A DNA stretch of 64,000 nucleotides from Lysobacter arvi (GTDB lineage Bacteria > Pseudomonadota > Gammaproteobacteria > Xanthomonadales > Xanthomonadaceae). Both the position numbers and the translations under genes were made by a program. This document shows positions 23,018 to 32,282 of the stretch, piece after piece (position 1 is the first letter of the stretch; each line of letters opens with the position of its first letter). Below the pieces are notes generated by a model, which did no database searches, was not told where the DNA came from, and saw nothing but the letters and a program-made list of their open reading frames with translations. The stretch lies in the NCBI GenBank assembly GCA_031216755.1, contig JARUHG010000001.1, forward strand, positions 1,612,001 to 1,676,000. Direction: 5' to 3'.

Positions 23018-23245
23018 TCAGCGCTCGTCCTCTTCCTCGGGCTCGCGGGTCGGGTCGGCCTTGCCCTTGTCCTTCTTGCCGGCGTCGGTCTTCGGTGCGT
23101 CGGCCTTCTGGCCGGCCTTGCCCCGAGAGTCCTGCGACTGCGCGTTCTTCGGCGCGTCGGCCTGCGGCTCCTGCTGCTGGGCGAAGGCGGGGGTCGCCAG
23201 CGCGGCGGCGATCATGGCGGGCAGGACGAGCTTGCGGATGTTCAT
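23018..23245 (-). CDS. Small exported protein, Lys/Asp/Glu-rich
   Basis: A 75-residue product with a clean Sec signal MNIRKLVLPAMIAAALATPAFA followed by QQQEPQADAPKNAQSQ. The mature 53 residues are almost all charged or small and probably disordered, ending REPEEEDER. The ATG at 23245 has an ideal AGGAGG eight or nine bases upstream, and a strong terminator follows, so expression is well supported despite small size. I recognise no family. It stands alone between pyrG and the divergent parE. Confidence 0.75.
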   Translation of the reverse strand: MNIRKLVLPAMIAAALATPAFAQQQEPQADAPKNAQSQDSRGKAGQKADAPKTDAGKKDKGKADPTREPEEEDER

Positions 23246-23529
23246 CGGATACGACCTCCTGGGAGAAAACGCCCTTGAAAGCAGGCGGCGCCGCGGGCGA
23301 GCCACGGCGCAGACGGCACCCTACCCTCGCGGCATCTAGCCTGCACTGAACGGGGTGCCCGCCCCGGATGTGGGGCACCGGCGGCTCCGTTGCAAGGGCC
23401 CGATGGCGCGTCTCACCGCGCGCGATGACGGCGGGCGATGCTTCCCGACCGTGGCGGCTTTGCACGCCGTGTTGAATTTCCGGCCCGGGCCACCGACCAT
23501 CCCCGCTCCCGCCTTGCCGTCGTCGAAGA

Positions 23530-25437
23530 ATGAGTTCCCGTTACAACGCCGCAGACATCGAAGTCCTTTCCGGCCTTGACCCGGTCAAGCGCCGCCCCGG
23601 CATGTACACCGACACCTCGCGCCCGAACCACCTGGCGCAGGAGGTCATCGACAACGCCGTCGACGAGGCGCTGGCCGGCCACGCGCGCACCATCGAGGTG
23701 ACGCTGCACGGCGACGGCAGCTGCTCGGTGTCCGACGACGGGCGCGGCATGCCGGTGGACATCCACCCGGAGGAGAAGATCCCCGGCGTCGAGCTGATCC
23801 TCACGCGCCTGCACGCCGGCGGCAAGTTCAGCAACAAGAACTACACCTTCTCCGGCGGCCTGCACGGCGTCGGCGTGAGCGTCGTCAATGCGTTGTCCAA
23901 GCATGTGGAAGTGCGGATCAAGCGCGACGGCAACGAATACCGCATGACCTTCAAGGACGGCGACCGCGCCACGCCGCTGGAGGTCGTCGGCAGCGTCGGC
24001 AAGAAGAACACCGGCACGCGCGTGCAGTTCTGGCCGGACGCGAAGTATTTCGACACGCCCAAGTTCAACGCGCGCGCCCTGCGCCACCTGCTGCGCGCCA
24101 AGGCCGTGCTGTGCCCGGGCCTCACGGTGAAGCTGCACGACGAGACCACCGACGAGCGCAACGAGTGGTACTACGAGGACGGCCTGCGCGATTACCTGCG
24201 CGGCGAACTGGCCGAACGCGAGCTGCTTCCGCCCGACCTGTTCGTCGGCAAGCTGACCAAGGACACCGAAACGGCCGACTGGGCCGTCGCGTGGGTCGTG
24301 GAAGGCGAACTGGTGCAGGAGAGCTACGTCAACCTGATCCCGACCGCGCAGCACGGCACGCACGTCAACGGCCTGCGCACCGGCTTCACCGATGCGCTGC
24401 GCGAGTTCTGCGACTTCCGCAACCTGCTGCCGCGCGGCGTGAAGCTCGCGCCGGAAGACGTGTGGGACCGCGTCGCCTTCGTGCTCAGCATCAAGATGAC
24501 CGACCCGCAGTTCAGCGGGCAGACCAAGGAGCGCTTGTCCTCGCGCCAGGCGGCCGGTTTCGTCGAGGGCGCCGCGCACGATGCGTTCTCGCTGTGGTTG
24601 AACCAGCACGTCGAACTGGGCGAGAAGATCGCGCAACTGGCGATCGAGCGCGCGGCCGCGCGCCTGAAGACCGAAAAGCAGGTCGTCCGCAAGAAGGTCA
24701 CGCAGGGTCCGGCGCTGCCGGGCAAGCTTGCGGACTGTTCGAGCCAGGACCTGTCTCGCACGGAACTGTTCCTCGTCGAAGGCGATTCGGCCGGCGGCAG
24801 CGCGCGCCAGGCGCGCGACAAGGACTTCCAGGCGATCCTGCCGCTGCGCGGCAAGATCCTGAACACCTGGGAAGTCGCGTCCGGCAGCGTGCTCGCCTCG
24901 CAGGAAGTGCACGACCTCGCCGTCGCCATCGGCTGCGACCCGGGCAAGGACGACCTGTCCGGCCTGCGCTACGGCAAGGTGATCATCCTCGCCGACGCCG
25001 ACTCCGACGGCCTGCACATCGCCACGCTGCTCAGCGCGCTGTTCCTGAAGCATTTCCCGTCGCTGGTCGCGGCCGGGCATGTGTTCGTCGCGATGCCGCC
25101 GCTGTTCCGCGTGGACGTGGGCAAGCAGGTGTTCTATGCGCTGGACGAAGAGGAAAAGCGCATCCTGCTGGAGAAGATCGAACGCGAGAAGAGCGATCGC
25201 AAGAAGGGCTACACCGGGCAGGTCAACGTCACCCGCTTCAAGGGCCTGGGCGAGATGAACCCCTCGCAGCTTCGCGAATCGACCATCCATCCCGACACGC
25301 GCCGCCTGGTGCAACTCACGGTGGACGACGATTCGCAGACGCATTCGCTGATGGACATGCTGCTGGCCAAGAAGCGCGCCGGCGATCGCAAGCAGTGGCT
25401 GGAAACGAAGGGCGACCTGGCGACACTGGAAGTCTGA
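23530..25437 (+). CDS. parE: DNA topoisomerase IV subunit B
   Basis: ParE is the ATPase subunit of topoisomerase IV, which decatenates daughter chromosomes. The 635-residue protein shows the GHKL ATPase motifs: EVIDNAVDEALAGHA, SDDGRGMPVDIHPEEKIPGVELILTRLHAGGKF and GGLHGVGVSVVNALS, with the QTKERLSSR transducer lysine region. The Toprim domain has LFLVEGDSAGGSARQARD and ILADADSDGLHI. It shows no GyrB-type insertion and has the ParE tail KGLGEMNPSQLRESTIHPDTR. It is the first plus-strand gene after the long minus-strand block. Confidence 0.96.
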   Translation: MSSRYNAADIEVLSGLDPVKRRPGMYTDTSRPNHLAQEVIDNAVDEALAGHARTIEVTLHGDGSCSVSDDGRGMPVDIHPEEKIPGVELILTRLHAGGKFSNKNYTFSGGLHGVGVSVVNALSKHVEVRIKRDGNEYRMTFKDGDRATPLEVVGSVGKKNTGTRVQFWPDAKYFDTPKFNARALRHLLRAKAVLCPGLTVKLHDETTDERNEWYYEDGLRDYLRGELAERELLPPDLFVGKLTKDTETADWAVAWVVEGELVQESYVNLIPTAQHGTHVNGLRTGFTDALREFCDFRNLLPRGVKLAPEDVWDRVAFVLSIKMTDPQFSGQTKERLSSRQAAGFVEGAAHDAFSLWLNQHVELGEKIAQLAIERAAARLKTEKQVVRKKVTQGPALPGKLADCSSQDLSRTELFLVEGDSAGGSARQARDKDFQAILPLRGKILNTWEVASGSVLASQEVHDLAVAIGCDPGKDDLSGLRYGKVIILADADSDGLHIATLLSALFLKHFPSLVAAGHVFVAMPPLFRVDVGKQVFYALDEEEKRILLEKIEREKSDRKKGYTGQVNVTRFKGLGEMNPSQLRESTIHPDTRRLVQLTVDDDSQTHSLMDMLLAKKRAGDRKQWLETKGDLATLEV

Positions 25438-25485
25438 CCGGCCGTCATCGGCCGAAGCGGGGCTGGGGAGCCCCGATCCGTATCA

Positions 25486-25507
25486 CCGCCCGCAATGACG
25501 CGGGCGG
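25486..25507 (+). terminator. Hairpin downstream of parE
   Basis: CCGCCCGC-AATGAC-GCGGGCGG, a perfect 8-bp stem 49 bp after the parE stop, preceded by a second hairpin GGGGCT-GGGG-AGCCCC (25459-25474). Neither has a T-run, so termination is only suggested. Confidence 0.45.
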
Positions 25508-25537
25508 ACACACTCAGGGAATACGACAGGGGGCGTT

Positions 25538-27175
25538 GTGAGGCTGAAGCACGCAGGAATCGTGACGGCGATGTTCATCGTCGTGTCAGTGGCTGGCTGT
25601 GGGGGCGGTGGCGGCGGTGGCGACAGTTCCGGCGGAACCTCGCCGTTACCCGGCACGGCGACGCAGCAGGGGACCGTGGCCATCACGCCGAAGGGGCCGG
25701 TTACCGCGTCGATCGGCGCCGGTGAACCGTTGACCGCCGTGCTGGAGGGCACGTGGCAGGCAAGCAATCTTCCCGCCGGCAGCGCGGTGCATCTCAAGGT
25801 CAACGACCCGACCGGCACGTTCGCCAATCCGGCGGTGCAGCCGGCGCCGGCCAACGGTACGTTCCGTTATGACCTCGCACCGAAGAATCCGCTGCTGAGC
25901 GGCGACCACACCGGGCAACTCGAGATCACCGCGTGCCGCGACAGCGCGTGCGCCCAGACCTGGGGCACCGCGGTGCGCGTGGACTTCCGCGTATCGGTCG
26001 CCTCGCTTGGCGAGTGGGAAACGCTGAACCGCGATTCCACGCACGCCAGCTTCGTTCCCACCTCGTTCGACCCGACGGCATTGCGCGTGGCGTGGGAATG
26101 GGATGCGCCGGAAGTGGCCGGCGCGCTGGAGCGCTATATCGGTCGCCCGGCGACGACGAACGGATCGCTCATCGTCGTTGCCGGCGGAACGGCAAGCGAC
26201 GGCAGCCAGCGCAACACGATGTTCGCCTTCAACGAACTCGACGGCACGGAGCGTTGGAAGCGCCCGGTTCCGAACGGCATCCGCGCCGTTGCGCCGGCCA
26301 GCAACGGCCAGCTCGCCTACCTGGTGACGGTCGGGACGGATACGTTGCTCACGGCACTCGATGGCCGGACCGGCAGCGTCGCTTTCACGTACGCGCAGGC
26401 GACATCGCCTGTCGCGCCGATCATCGCGCCGACTGAGGACCGCGGACAGCTCTTCTTCTTCGCCGGGCGCGATGGAAACGAACTCCATGCCATCGATGCT
26501 CGGAACGGAAGCAGGCTATGGGCCGTACCGCGGTTCGCCTTGCAGGTGACCACGCCGACGCTCGACGACGGTGGACATGTTTACTACCGCGCCGGCCCCA
26601 TGATCGAGGCCGTCGACCGGACAACCGGCACAAGTACGCCTTCGATTTACGACTACAACTCGGACGGCTCCCTGCACCCGGGCTCGGTCACCGCCGCGTA
26701 CGGTTCGCGCACGAACGTCATCGCGCACTCGTACATGCCCGCGTTCGGCGCACGGTTGTCCAGTTTCAGCGCGATGAGCCAACGCCTGGAGTGGATCACC
26801 CAGTATCCGTACGGCACGTTCTTCGCGGTTGGCAACGGTGCGGTGTACGCGCAGCGCAGTGGCGCCTCGCCGGTGACGCTGGATGCGATCGACGAGGAAA
26901 CCAGTCGCATCCGGTGGAGCTGGACGCCGCCCGCCGCGGACCAGCAAACACGGTTCATCGACAACGTGGTCGCCACGCGCAACGTGGTGTTCGCCAGCAC
27001 CGAAAACGCGGCCACCGGCGTCAGCGTGCTGTGGGCGATCGACGTCGGTACCGGCCAGACCCTCTGGCGCCAGGAGAAGGGCGGCTACGTGGTGATTTCG
27101 GGCAGCCGCACGGTGTACGTGGTGTCGAAGACCAGCACGACCCTCGACCACGTCCGCGCGATGCGCGTTCCCTGA
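25538..27175 (+). CDS. PQQ-like beta-propeller lipoprotein
   Basis: The 545-residue product starts at GTG behind AGGGGG and has a lipobox VAGC (Cys21) followed by a polyglycine stretch GGGGGGG. Residues 40-150 form an all-beta domain (LEGTWQASNLPAGSAVHLKV...). From about 160 onward the sequence repeats PQQ/WD-like blades such as LFFFAGRDGNELHAIDARNGSRLW and VSVLWAIDVGTGQTLWRQEKGG. It is probably a surface or periplasmic propeller; no catalytic PQQ-binding residues can be assigned. It is a lone gene, followed by a hairpin. Confidence 0.75.
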   Translation: MRLKHAGIVTAMFIVVSVAGCGGGGGGGDSSGGTSPLPGTATQQGTVAITPKGPVTASIGAGEPLTAVLEGTWQASNLPAGSAVHLKVNDPTGTFANPAVQPAPANGTFRYDLAPKNPLLSGDHTGQLEITACRDSACAQTWGTAVRVDFRVSVASLGEWETLNRDSTHASFVPTSFDPTALRVAWEWDAPEVAGALERYIGRPATTNGSLIVVAGGTASDGSQRNTMFAFNELDGTERWKRPVPNGIRAVAPASNGQLAYLVTVGTDTLLTALDGRTGSVAFTYAQATSPVAPIIAPTEDRGQLFFFAGRDGNELHAIDARNGSRLWAVPRFALQVTTPTLDDGGHVYYRAGPMIEAVDRTTGTSTPSIYDYNSDGSLHPGSVTAAYGSRTNVIAHSYMPAFGARLSSFSAMSQRLEWITQYPYGTFFAVGNGAVYAQRSGASPVTLDAIDEETSRIRWSWTPPAADQQTRFIDNVVATRNVVFASTENAATGVSVLWAIDVGTGQTLWRQEKGGYVVISGSRTVYVVSKTSTTLDHVRAMRVP

Positions 27176-27181
27176 CCGATC

Positions 27182-27210
27182 GGTGCCGCCGGCATCAGGC
27201 GGGCGGCACC
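27182..27210. terminator. Hairpin between the propeller lipoprotein and hutG
   Basis: GGTGCCGCC and GGCGGCACC pair perfectly over 9 bp with an 11-base loop, just past the propeller stop and between two convergent genes. There is only a short TT after it on the plus strand. Confidence 0.5.
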
Positions 27211-27303
27211 TTCGCACGGCGTGGACGGCACGGCGTACCGTCGACGATGGACGCCGTCCGCGGGAGACGCCGCCTCCACCCGAGCGACCAGCACAGCCCC
27301 GCG

Positions 27304-28101
27304 TCAGGCGAGCACCGCCCGCAACAGGTTGCCGATCACCGCCTGCAACACAGCCGCCTTGGAGGCGTCGTACGCGAAGCTGTCCTCGTCCATGTAATTG
27401 CGCTGGCTCACTTCCAGCTGCACCGCTTCCACGCCGCGTGCGACGTCCGCGTAATGACGCGTGATGTAACCGCCCTTGAAGCGGCCGTTGACGGCGTAGT
27501 CGTAGTCGATCTGCCCTTCCAGCACGGCCTCCAGTCGCTGCTGCAGGGCCGGCGAACAACTCGCGCCGCCGGCGGTGCCCAGGTTGAGATCCGGCAGGCG
27601 GCCTTCGAACAGGAACGGCAGGTTGCTGCCGCGGATCGAATGGCCTTCCCACAGCACCATGCGGCCGTGCTGCGCGCGCAGGCGTTCGATCTCGCCGATG
27701 AGCGCCTCGTGATACGGACGCCAGTAGCGCTCGACGCGTAGCGCGACTTCCGCCTCGTCCGGCGCCTGGCCGTCGAGGTAGACCGGCTCGCCGGTGAACT
27801 GCACCGCCGGGCACAGGCCGGTGGTGTTCTGGCCCGGATACAGCGAGGTGTCGTCCGGCGGGCGATTCAGGTCCACGACGTAGCGCGAGTGGCGCGGCAC
27901 GATGATCGACGCGCCCAGTTCGCGCGCGAAGTCGTACAGCACCGACACGTGCCAGTCGGTATCCGGCGCGCGTCGCGCCGCAGGCACCATGCGCGCGGCG
28001 AGTTCCTCGGGGATGTGGCTGCCATCGTGCGGCAGGCTCACCAGCAGCGGCGCGGTGCCGCGGTGCAGGGTGAAGATGTCGGTGTCGGGGGGAGCGTTCA
28101 T
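27304..28101 (-). CDS. hutG: N-formylglutamate amidohydrolase
   Basis: HutG hydrolyses N-formylglutamate to glutamate and formate in the five-step histidine degradation route. The 265-residue protein has the family motifs LLVSLPHDGSHIP, RYVVDLNRPPDD, GRMVLWEGHSIRG and YAVNGRFKGGYITRHYADV. It ends a close minus-strand set (DUF418, FAD oxidoreductase, gor, hutG; gaps of 12, 31 and 21 bp). hutU lies about 27 kb away in this window, so the hut genes are not in one operon here. Confidence 0.92.
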   Translation of the reverse strand: MNAPPDTDIFTLHRGTAPLLVSLPHDGSHIPEELAARMVPAARRAPDTDWHVSVLYDFARELGASIIVPRHSRYVVDLNRPPDDTSLYPGQNTTGLCPAVQFTGEPVYLDGQAPDEAEVALRVERYWRPYHEALIGEIERLRAQHGRMVLWEGHSIRGSNLPFLFEGRLPDLNLGTAGGASCSPALQQRLEAVLEGQIDYDYAVNGRFKGGYITRHYADVARGVEAVQLEVSQRNYMDEDSFAYDASKAAVLQAVIGNLLRAVLA

Positions 28102-28122
28102 CGTGCAGGTCTCGTTGCGCCT

Positions 28123-29472
28123 TCAGCGCATCAGCACCACTTCCTCGGCGCTGGTCGGGTGGATCGCGACGGTGTCGCGCAGGTCGGCGAGCGTGATGCC
28201 GCGCTTCAACGCGACGGCAAACCCCTGAAGGATTTCGTCCGCCGCCTCGCCCAGCAGGTGGATGCCGACCACGCGGCGCTCGTCGCCCACGCACACCAGC
28301 TTGAACAGGCTGCGCTGGGGAATGTCGGCCAGCGCCGACAGCATGGGCCGGAACCCGGCGCGATACACGTGCACGGCGTCACCATGCACTTCGCGCGCTT
28401 CGATTTCGGTCAGCCCCACCTGCCCTATCGGCGGATGCGAGAACACCACCGTGGGGATGTCGCGCCGGTCCAGCAGTGCGGTCGCGCCGCCGTACAGGCG
28501 GTCCATCAGGCGGCGTGCGGCGGCGATGGCCACCGGCGTGAGCGGCGGATCGGGCGTGATGTCGCCGACGGCGAAGATGCCGTCCACGCTGGTCGCGTGC
28601 CGTTCGTCGACCGCGACATGGCCGCCGACATCGGTCGCGATGCCGACGCGCTCCAGCGCCAGGCGCTCGCTGTTGGGTTTGCGGCCCGTGGCGAAGAGCA
28701 CCGCGTCGAACGGTTCGCTCAACACGCCGTCCTCGCAGCGCACGCGCGTTCCGTTCTCCTCCAGCGCCGCGACGGAATGGCCGAAATGCAGGCGGATGCC
28801 GGACTGCCGGTAATCCTCGGCCAACTGCGTCGCCAGTTCGTGGTCGAAACCGTTGAGCAGCCGGTCGCCGCGTACGAACAGCTCCACGCGGCTGCCCAGC
28901 GCCTGCAGCAGACCGGCCAGTTCGACGGCGATGTAGCCGCCGCCGACGATCGCCACGCGTTCGGGCGCGGCACGCCACTGGAAGAAATCGTCCGACACGG
29001 CACCCGATTCGGTGCCCGGGATGTCCGGCCGCTGCGGGCGGCCGCCGGTGGCGATGAGGATGCGCCGCGCGCGCAGCAGCGTGCCGTTCTCGCACTCGAC
29101 CGTTCGCGCATCGACGAAGCGGGCGAAGCTGGGGACCACCATGATCCCCGCGGCATCGAGCCGGCGGCGATAGCTCGCGTGGATGTTGGCGATGTAGCGT
29201 TCGCGATGGACGATGAACTCCGGCCAGTCCAGCGTGGCGGGCGGCACGTCGAATCCCAGCGTCTGCGCCAGCCGCAGGCGACCGGCGACGTCCGCGGCGA
29301 GCCACATCGCCTTCTTCGGCACGCAGCCGACGTTCACGCAGGTGCCGCCGAGCAGGTGCGGCTCCAGCAGCGCGACGCGCGCGCCGTGTTCGGCGGCACG
29401 AAACGCCCCCGCCAGTCCGCCCGAGCCGCCCCCGATGACGATCAGGTCGAATCCGCTGGCTTCCAGGCTCAT
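28123..29472 (-). CDS. gor: Glutathione-disulfide reductase
   Basis: Gor reduces GSSG with NADPH to keep cytosolic glutathione reduced. The 449-residue flavoprotein has an FAD Rossmann motif IVIGGGSGGLAGAFRAAEHG (11-30), the redox-active disulfide GGTCVNVGCVPKK (Cys45, Cys50), and the NADPH motif VAIVGGGYIAVELAGLLQALG. It also has FAVGDITPDPPLTPVAI and the C-terminal active-site His in AIHPTSAEE (about residue 438). The start is fixed by GAGGAGG 4-5 bases upstream. Other pyridine-disulfide reductases are possible, but the full pattern favours Gor. Confidence 0.9.
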   Translation of the reverse strand: MSLEASGFDLIVIGGGSGGLAGAFRAAEHGARVALLEPHLLGGTCVNVGCVPKKAMWLAADVAGRLRLAQTLGFDVPPATLDWPEFIVHRERYIANIHASYRRRLDAAGIMVVPSFARFVDARTVECENGTLLRARRILIATGGRPQRPDIPGTESGAVSDDFFQWRAAPERVAIVGGGYIAVELAGLLQALGSRVELFVRGDRLLNGFDHELATQLAEDYRQSGIRLHFGHSVAALEENGTRVRCEDGVLSEPFDAVLFATGRKPNSERLALERVGIATDVGGHVAVDERHATSVDGIFAVGDITPDPPLTPVAIAAARRLMDRLYGGATALLDRRDIPTVVFSHPPIGQVGLTEIEAREVHGDAVHVYRAGFRPMLSALADIPQRSLFKLVCVGDERRVVGIHLLGEAADEILQGFAVALKRGITLADLRDTVAIHPTSAEEVVLMR

Positions 29473-29503
29473 CCGGACCTCCTCGCGTACACGTCCGCGC
29501 GAC

Positions 29504-30766
29504 TCACGAAAAACGCTCGATCGCATAGGGGGCGGGATCGAGGTCCGGCCGCCGCCCGGCGATCAGGTCGGCGACGAGCTGCCCCGTCGCCGCGCTCATG
29601 CTCACGCCCATCATGCCGTGGCCTGTCGCGACGATGACGCGCTCGTTGCCCGGCACGCGGCCGATGATCGGCACGTCGTCGCAACTCATCGGGCGCCACC
29701 CGAACCATTGCTCCTGCTTCTGCGTGCCGTAGGGCTCGTGCAGGTATTCGCTGGCGCCGCGTTCAAGCGCGGCGAGCCGCCGCGGGTTGAGCGTGTCGTC
29801 GTAGCCGCTGAACTCCATCGTGCTTCCCAGGCGGAAGCCGCTTTCCCAGGCGGTCACGCACACCTGGCGTTCGCGCAGCACCAGCGGTCGGCGTGGCACG
29901 CGGGACGGCGTCGAGTAGGTGATCGAGTAGCCCTTGCCGGGCTGGATCGCGGCTTTCAACGCGGGCGCACCGATCGCGTCGGCGAGCTTCGGCGACCACG
30001 CGCCCAGCGCCATCACCATTTCGCGCGCCGGAACGTCCCCCTGCGCGGTCGACACGCGCACGCCGTCGCCGTCCTCGCGCACGCCGGTGAAGGCGCAATG
30101 CTCGACGATCGTGCCGCCGCGGGCGCGCACCACGCGCGCGAGTTCGCCGACGTAGCGATCCGGACGCAGCACCGCGTCGCCGTCGAAGCGGATCGCACCG
30201 GCGACGCCCGGCTTCAACGCGGGCTCCATCAATTCGTACGTGCGGCCATCGACCACGTCCACGCGAACGCCCAGTTCGCGCAGGAAACCGACTTCGTCCT
30301 GGAAATGCTCGAACTCACGCGCGTCGCGGAAGACGTAATCCTCGCCGGAATGGGCGAATTCGCAGGCCAGGCCGTAATCGCGCACCCAGTCGGCAAGACG
30401 GTCGCGCGAGTCGTTGAGGATGGCCGATTTCGCCCGCGCACTGCTGCGCCAGTCGCGGTCGTTGCAGCGCACGGCGAAACGCAGCAGCCATGCCCACAGC
30501 GCAGGGTCAAGGCGCGGCGCGACGTACAGCGGCGCATCGGGCGTCAGCATCCATCGCAATGCGCGCAGCACCACGCCGGGCGCCGCGAGCGGCGGCGCGT
30601 GGCTGGGCGTGATCGTGCCGCAGTTGCCATGCGAACTGCCGCCGCCGATGCGGCCGGCGTCGATCACGCGGACGCTTCGTCCGCTTTCCAGAAGAGCCAG
30701 GGCGCTGGCCAGACCGATCACGCCGGCGCCGACGATCACCACATCTTCGCGCTGTTCCATGGACAT
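29504..30766 (-). CDS. DadA-type FAD-dependent amino acid oxidoreductase
   Basis: The 420-residue protein is a GlcD/DadA-like flavoprotein: VVIVGAGVIGLASALALLESG (9-29) binds FAD, GGGSSHGNCGTITPSHAPPLA matches D-amino acid dehydrogenases, and GWRPMSCDDVPIIGRVPG plus VIVATGHGMMGVSMSAATG form the C-terminal FAD motif. Likely substrates are D-amino acids or D-hydroxyproline; sequence does not decide. It lies 12 bp after the DUF418 gene and 31 bp before gor in an apparent operon. Confidence 0.85.
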   Translation of the reverse strand: MSMEQREDVVIVGAGVIGLASALALLESGRSVRVIDAGRIGGGSSHGNCGTITPSHAPPLAAPGVVLRALRWMLTPDAPLYVAPRLDPALWAWLLRFAVRCNDRDWRSSARAKSAILNDSRDRLADWVRDYGLACEFAHSGEDYVFRDAREFEHFQDEVGFLRELGVRVDVVDGRTYELMEPALKPGVAGAIRFDGDAVLRPDRYVGELARVVRARGGTIVEHCAFTGVREDGDGVRVSTAQGDVPAREMVMALGAWSPKLADAIGAPALKAAIQPGKGYSITYSTPSRVPRRPLVLRERQVCVTAWESGFRLGSTMEFSGYDDTLNPRRLAALERGASEYLHEPYGTQKQEQWFGWRPMSCDDVPIIGRVPGNERVIVATGHGMMGVSMSAATGQLVADLIAGRRPDLDPAPYAIERFS

Positions 30767-30778
30767 GAGTTTAGGGGT

Positions 30779-32074
30779 TCAGGGCGCACGTGGCCCGCTT
30801 CGGCGGGAAACCTGGGTGAAAGCAGGGCCGTACGTGCAAGCCCGCCAGAGCCATTCCACCGGACCGTATCGGAAGTGCGAGAGCCAGAGCCGGCTGACGA
30901 GAACCTGCAGCCCGAACAGCACCACCACGCCGAGCAGTTCCCATCGGCGCGGCACGCGTCCCCACAGGCCCAGGCCGTACCCGTAGAACACCAGCGTGCC
31001 GACGACCGATTGCAGCAGGTAGTTCGTCAGCGCGATCCGCCCCACCGGCGCCGCCAGTCCCAGCACGCGCGCGCCGGTTCGCGTCTGCAGCGCGCGCAGC
31101 GTCCACGACAGGTAACCCAGGCTCATCAGCGGCGACGCCAGCAGCATCAGCGACATCGCCGTCAGCGCGCGGGCACCGTCGGCTTCCCAGTCGAACCGGA
31201 CGGCGATCGAGACGCTGCCCAGGGCGAGGGCGATGCCGACCGGGAACGCGACCATGCGCAGCACGCGATGCAATCGGACGTGCGCGTCGGGATCGGCGAT
31301 CGCGCCGCTGCGCAGCAACCAGGCGCCGATCAGGAACATGCCCATCGCGAAGACCTCGAACACCAGCGTCTCATCGAGGTTGTCGAGGAAAAAGCGTGCC
31401 CGCACGATCACCGCGTCCCACCACGAGCCGGACGAGTACGCCACGACCTCCTCCGCCCGGCGCGCCTTTTCCAGCGCCAGCCGTGCCACCTCCGCGGCGG
31501 AAGGCTCGGCCGATGCGGACGACTCCGGCGAGAGCCACAACATGACGCCCATCAGCAGCAGCGCCAGCGCGGGCACGCCGTACAACACGGCGCCCCAGCG
31601 GCCCTGGCGCGCCGGCTCGGCATCGTGGAACCACAGCAACATGAGGGCGCCCAGCGCATACGTGACGAGGATGTCGCCCGCCCAGATCAGCAGCGCGTGC
31701 ACGAGCCCGATGACCATCAGGCCGGCCGCGCGGCGCAGGTACAGCACGCGGAAATCGGCGCCGCTGGCGCGGGCGCGTTCGCCCAGCAGCGCGAAGCCCA
31801 TGCCGAACAGCAGCGAGAACAGGATCCAGAACTTGCCCTGCACGAAGACGTAGACCAGCCACGAGAGCGCGTAATCGAGCGTCGTCTGCGACGTGTCGAG
31901 CCCCTGCCCCATGTCGCGCAGTGGGCGACCGAAATACTCGACGTTCATCAGGCCGATGCCGAGCAGCGCGAGTCCACGCAGCACGTCGAGCGAAGCGAGT
32001 CGCTCGTCCGTCGCGACCGGCTGCGCGGCCCGTGCGCCCGCCCGCGTGCTCGCCGCCTGTGTGGCCATCACCAC
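30779..32074 (-). CDS. DUF418-family membrane protein (YeiB-like)
   Basis: The 431-residue protein has about 9-10 hydrophobic helices. After a short N-terminus it begins with the family motif ASLDVLRGLALLGIGLMNV. The C-terminal DUF418 domain includes GRIALTNYLLQSVVGTLVFYGYGLGLWG and ends RYGPVEWLWRACTYG. DUF418 proteins are inner-membrane proteins of unknown, possibly transport or acyltransferase-like, function. It is the first gene of a four-gene minus-strand set with an oxidoreductase, gor and hutG. Confidence 0.88.
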   Translation of the reverse strand: MVMATQAASTRAGARAAQPVATDERLASLDVLRGLALLGIGLMNVEYFGRPLRDMGQGLDTSQTTLDYALSWLVYVFVQGKFWILFSLLFGMGFALLGERARASGADFRVLYLRRAAGLMVIGLVHALLIWAGDILVTYALGALMLLWFHDAEPARQGRWGAVLYGVPALALLLMGVMLWLSPESSASAEPSAAEVARLALEKARRAEEVVAYSSGSWWDAVIVRARFFLDNLDETLVFEVFAMGMFLIGAWLLRSGAIADPDAHVRLHRVLRMVAFPVGIALALGSVSIAVRFDWEADGARALTAMSLMLLASPLMSLGYLSWTLRALQTRTGARVLGLAAPVGRIALTNYLLQSVVGTLVFYGYGLGLWGRVPRRWELLGVVVLFGLQVLVSRLWLSHFRYGPVEWLWRACTYGPAFTQVSRRSGPRAP

Positions 32075-32239
32075 CGTCCCCTTCCCCGCATCCGCCCATC
32101 CCCGATCGCCGGTCCGCGATTAGAGCATGCGGCGCTGCGCGAGCCGGCGCCGTGAGGCGTCCGGCTCGACGGACACCATCGGCGCGTTTCGCATCGCGCG
32201 GTGTCCAGCCCCGGATCATCGACGGAGCCCGGAAACGGA

Positions 32240-32261
32240 ACGGCCCGCTTGCGCGGGCCGT
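32240..32261 (-). terminator. Hairpin downstream of slyD
   Basis: ACGGCCCGC-TTGC-GCGGGCCGT, a perfect 9-bp stem beginning 21 bp past the slyD stop. The minus-strand side continues TCCGTTTCC, a weak pyrimidine run. Confidence 0.6.
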
Positions 32262-32282
32262 CGGGTGTCGCAGTAACGCCGA

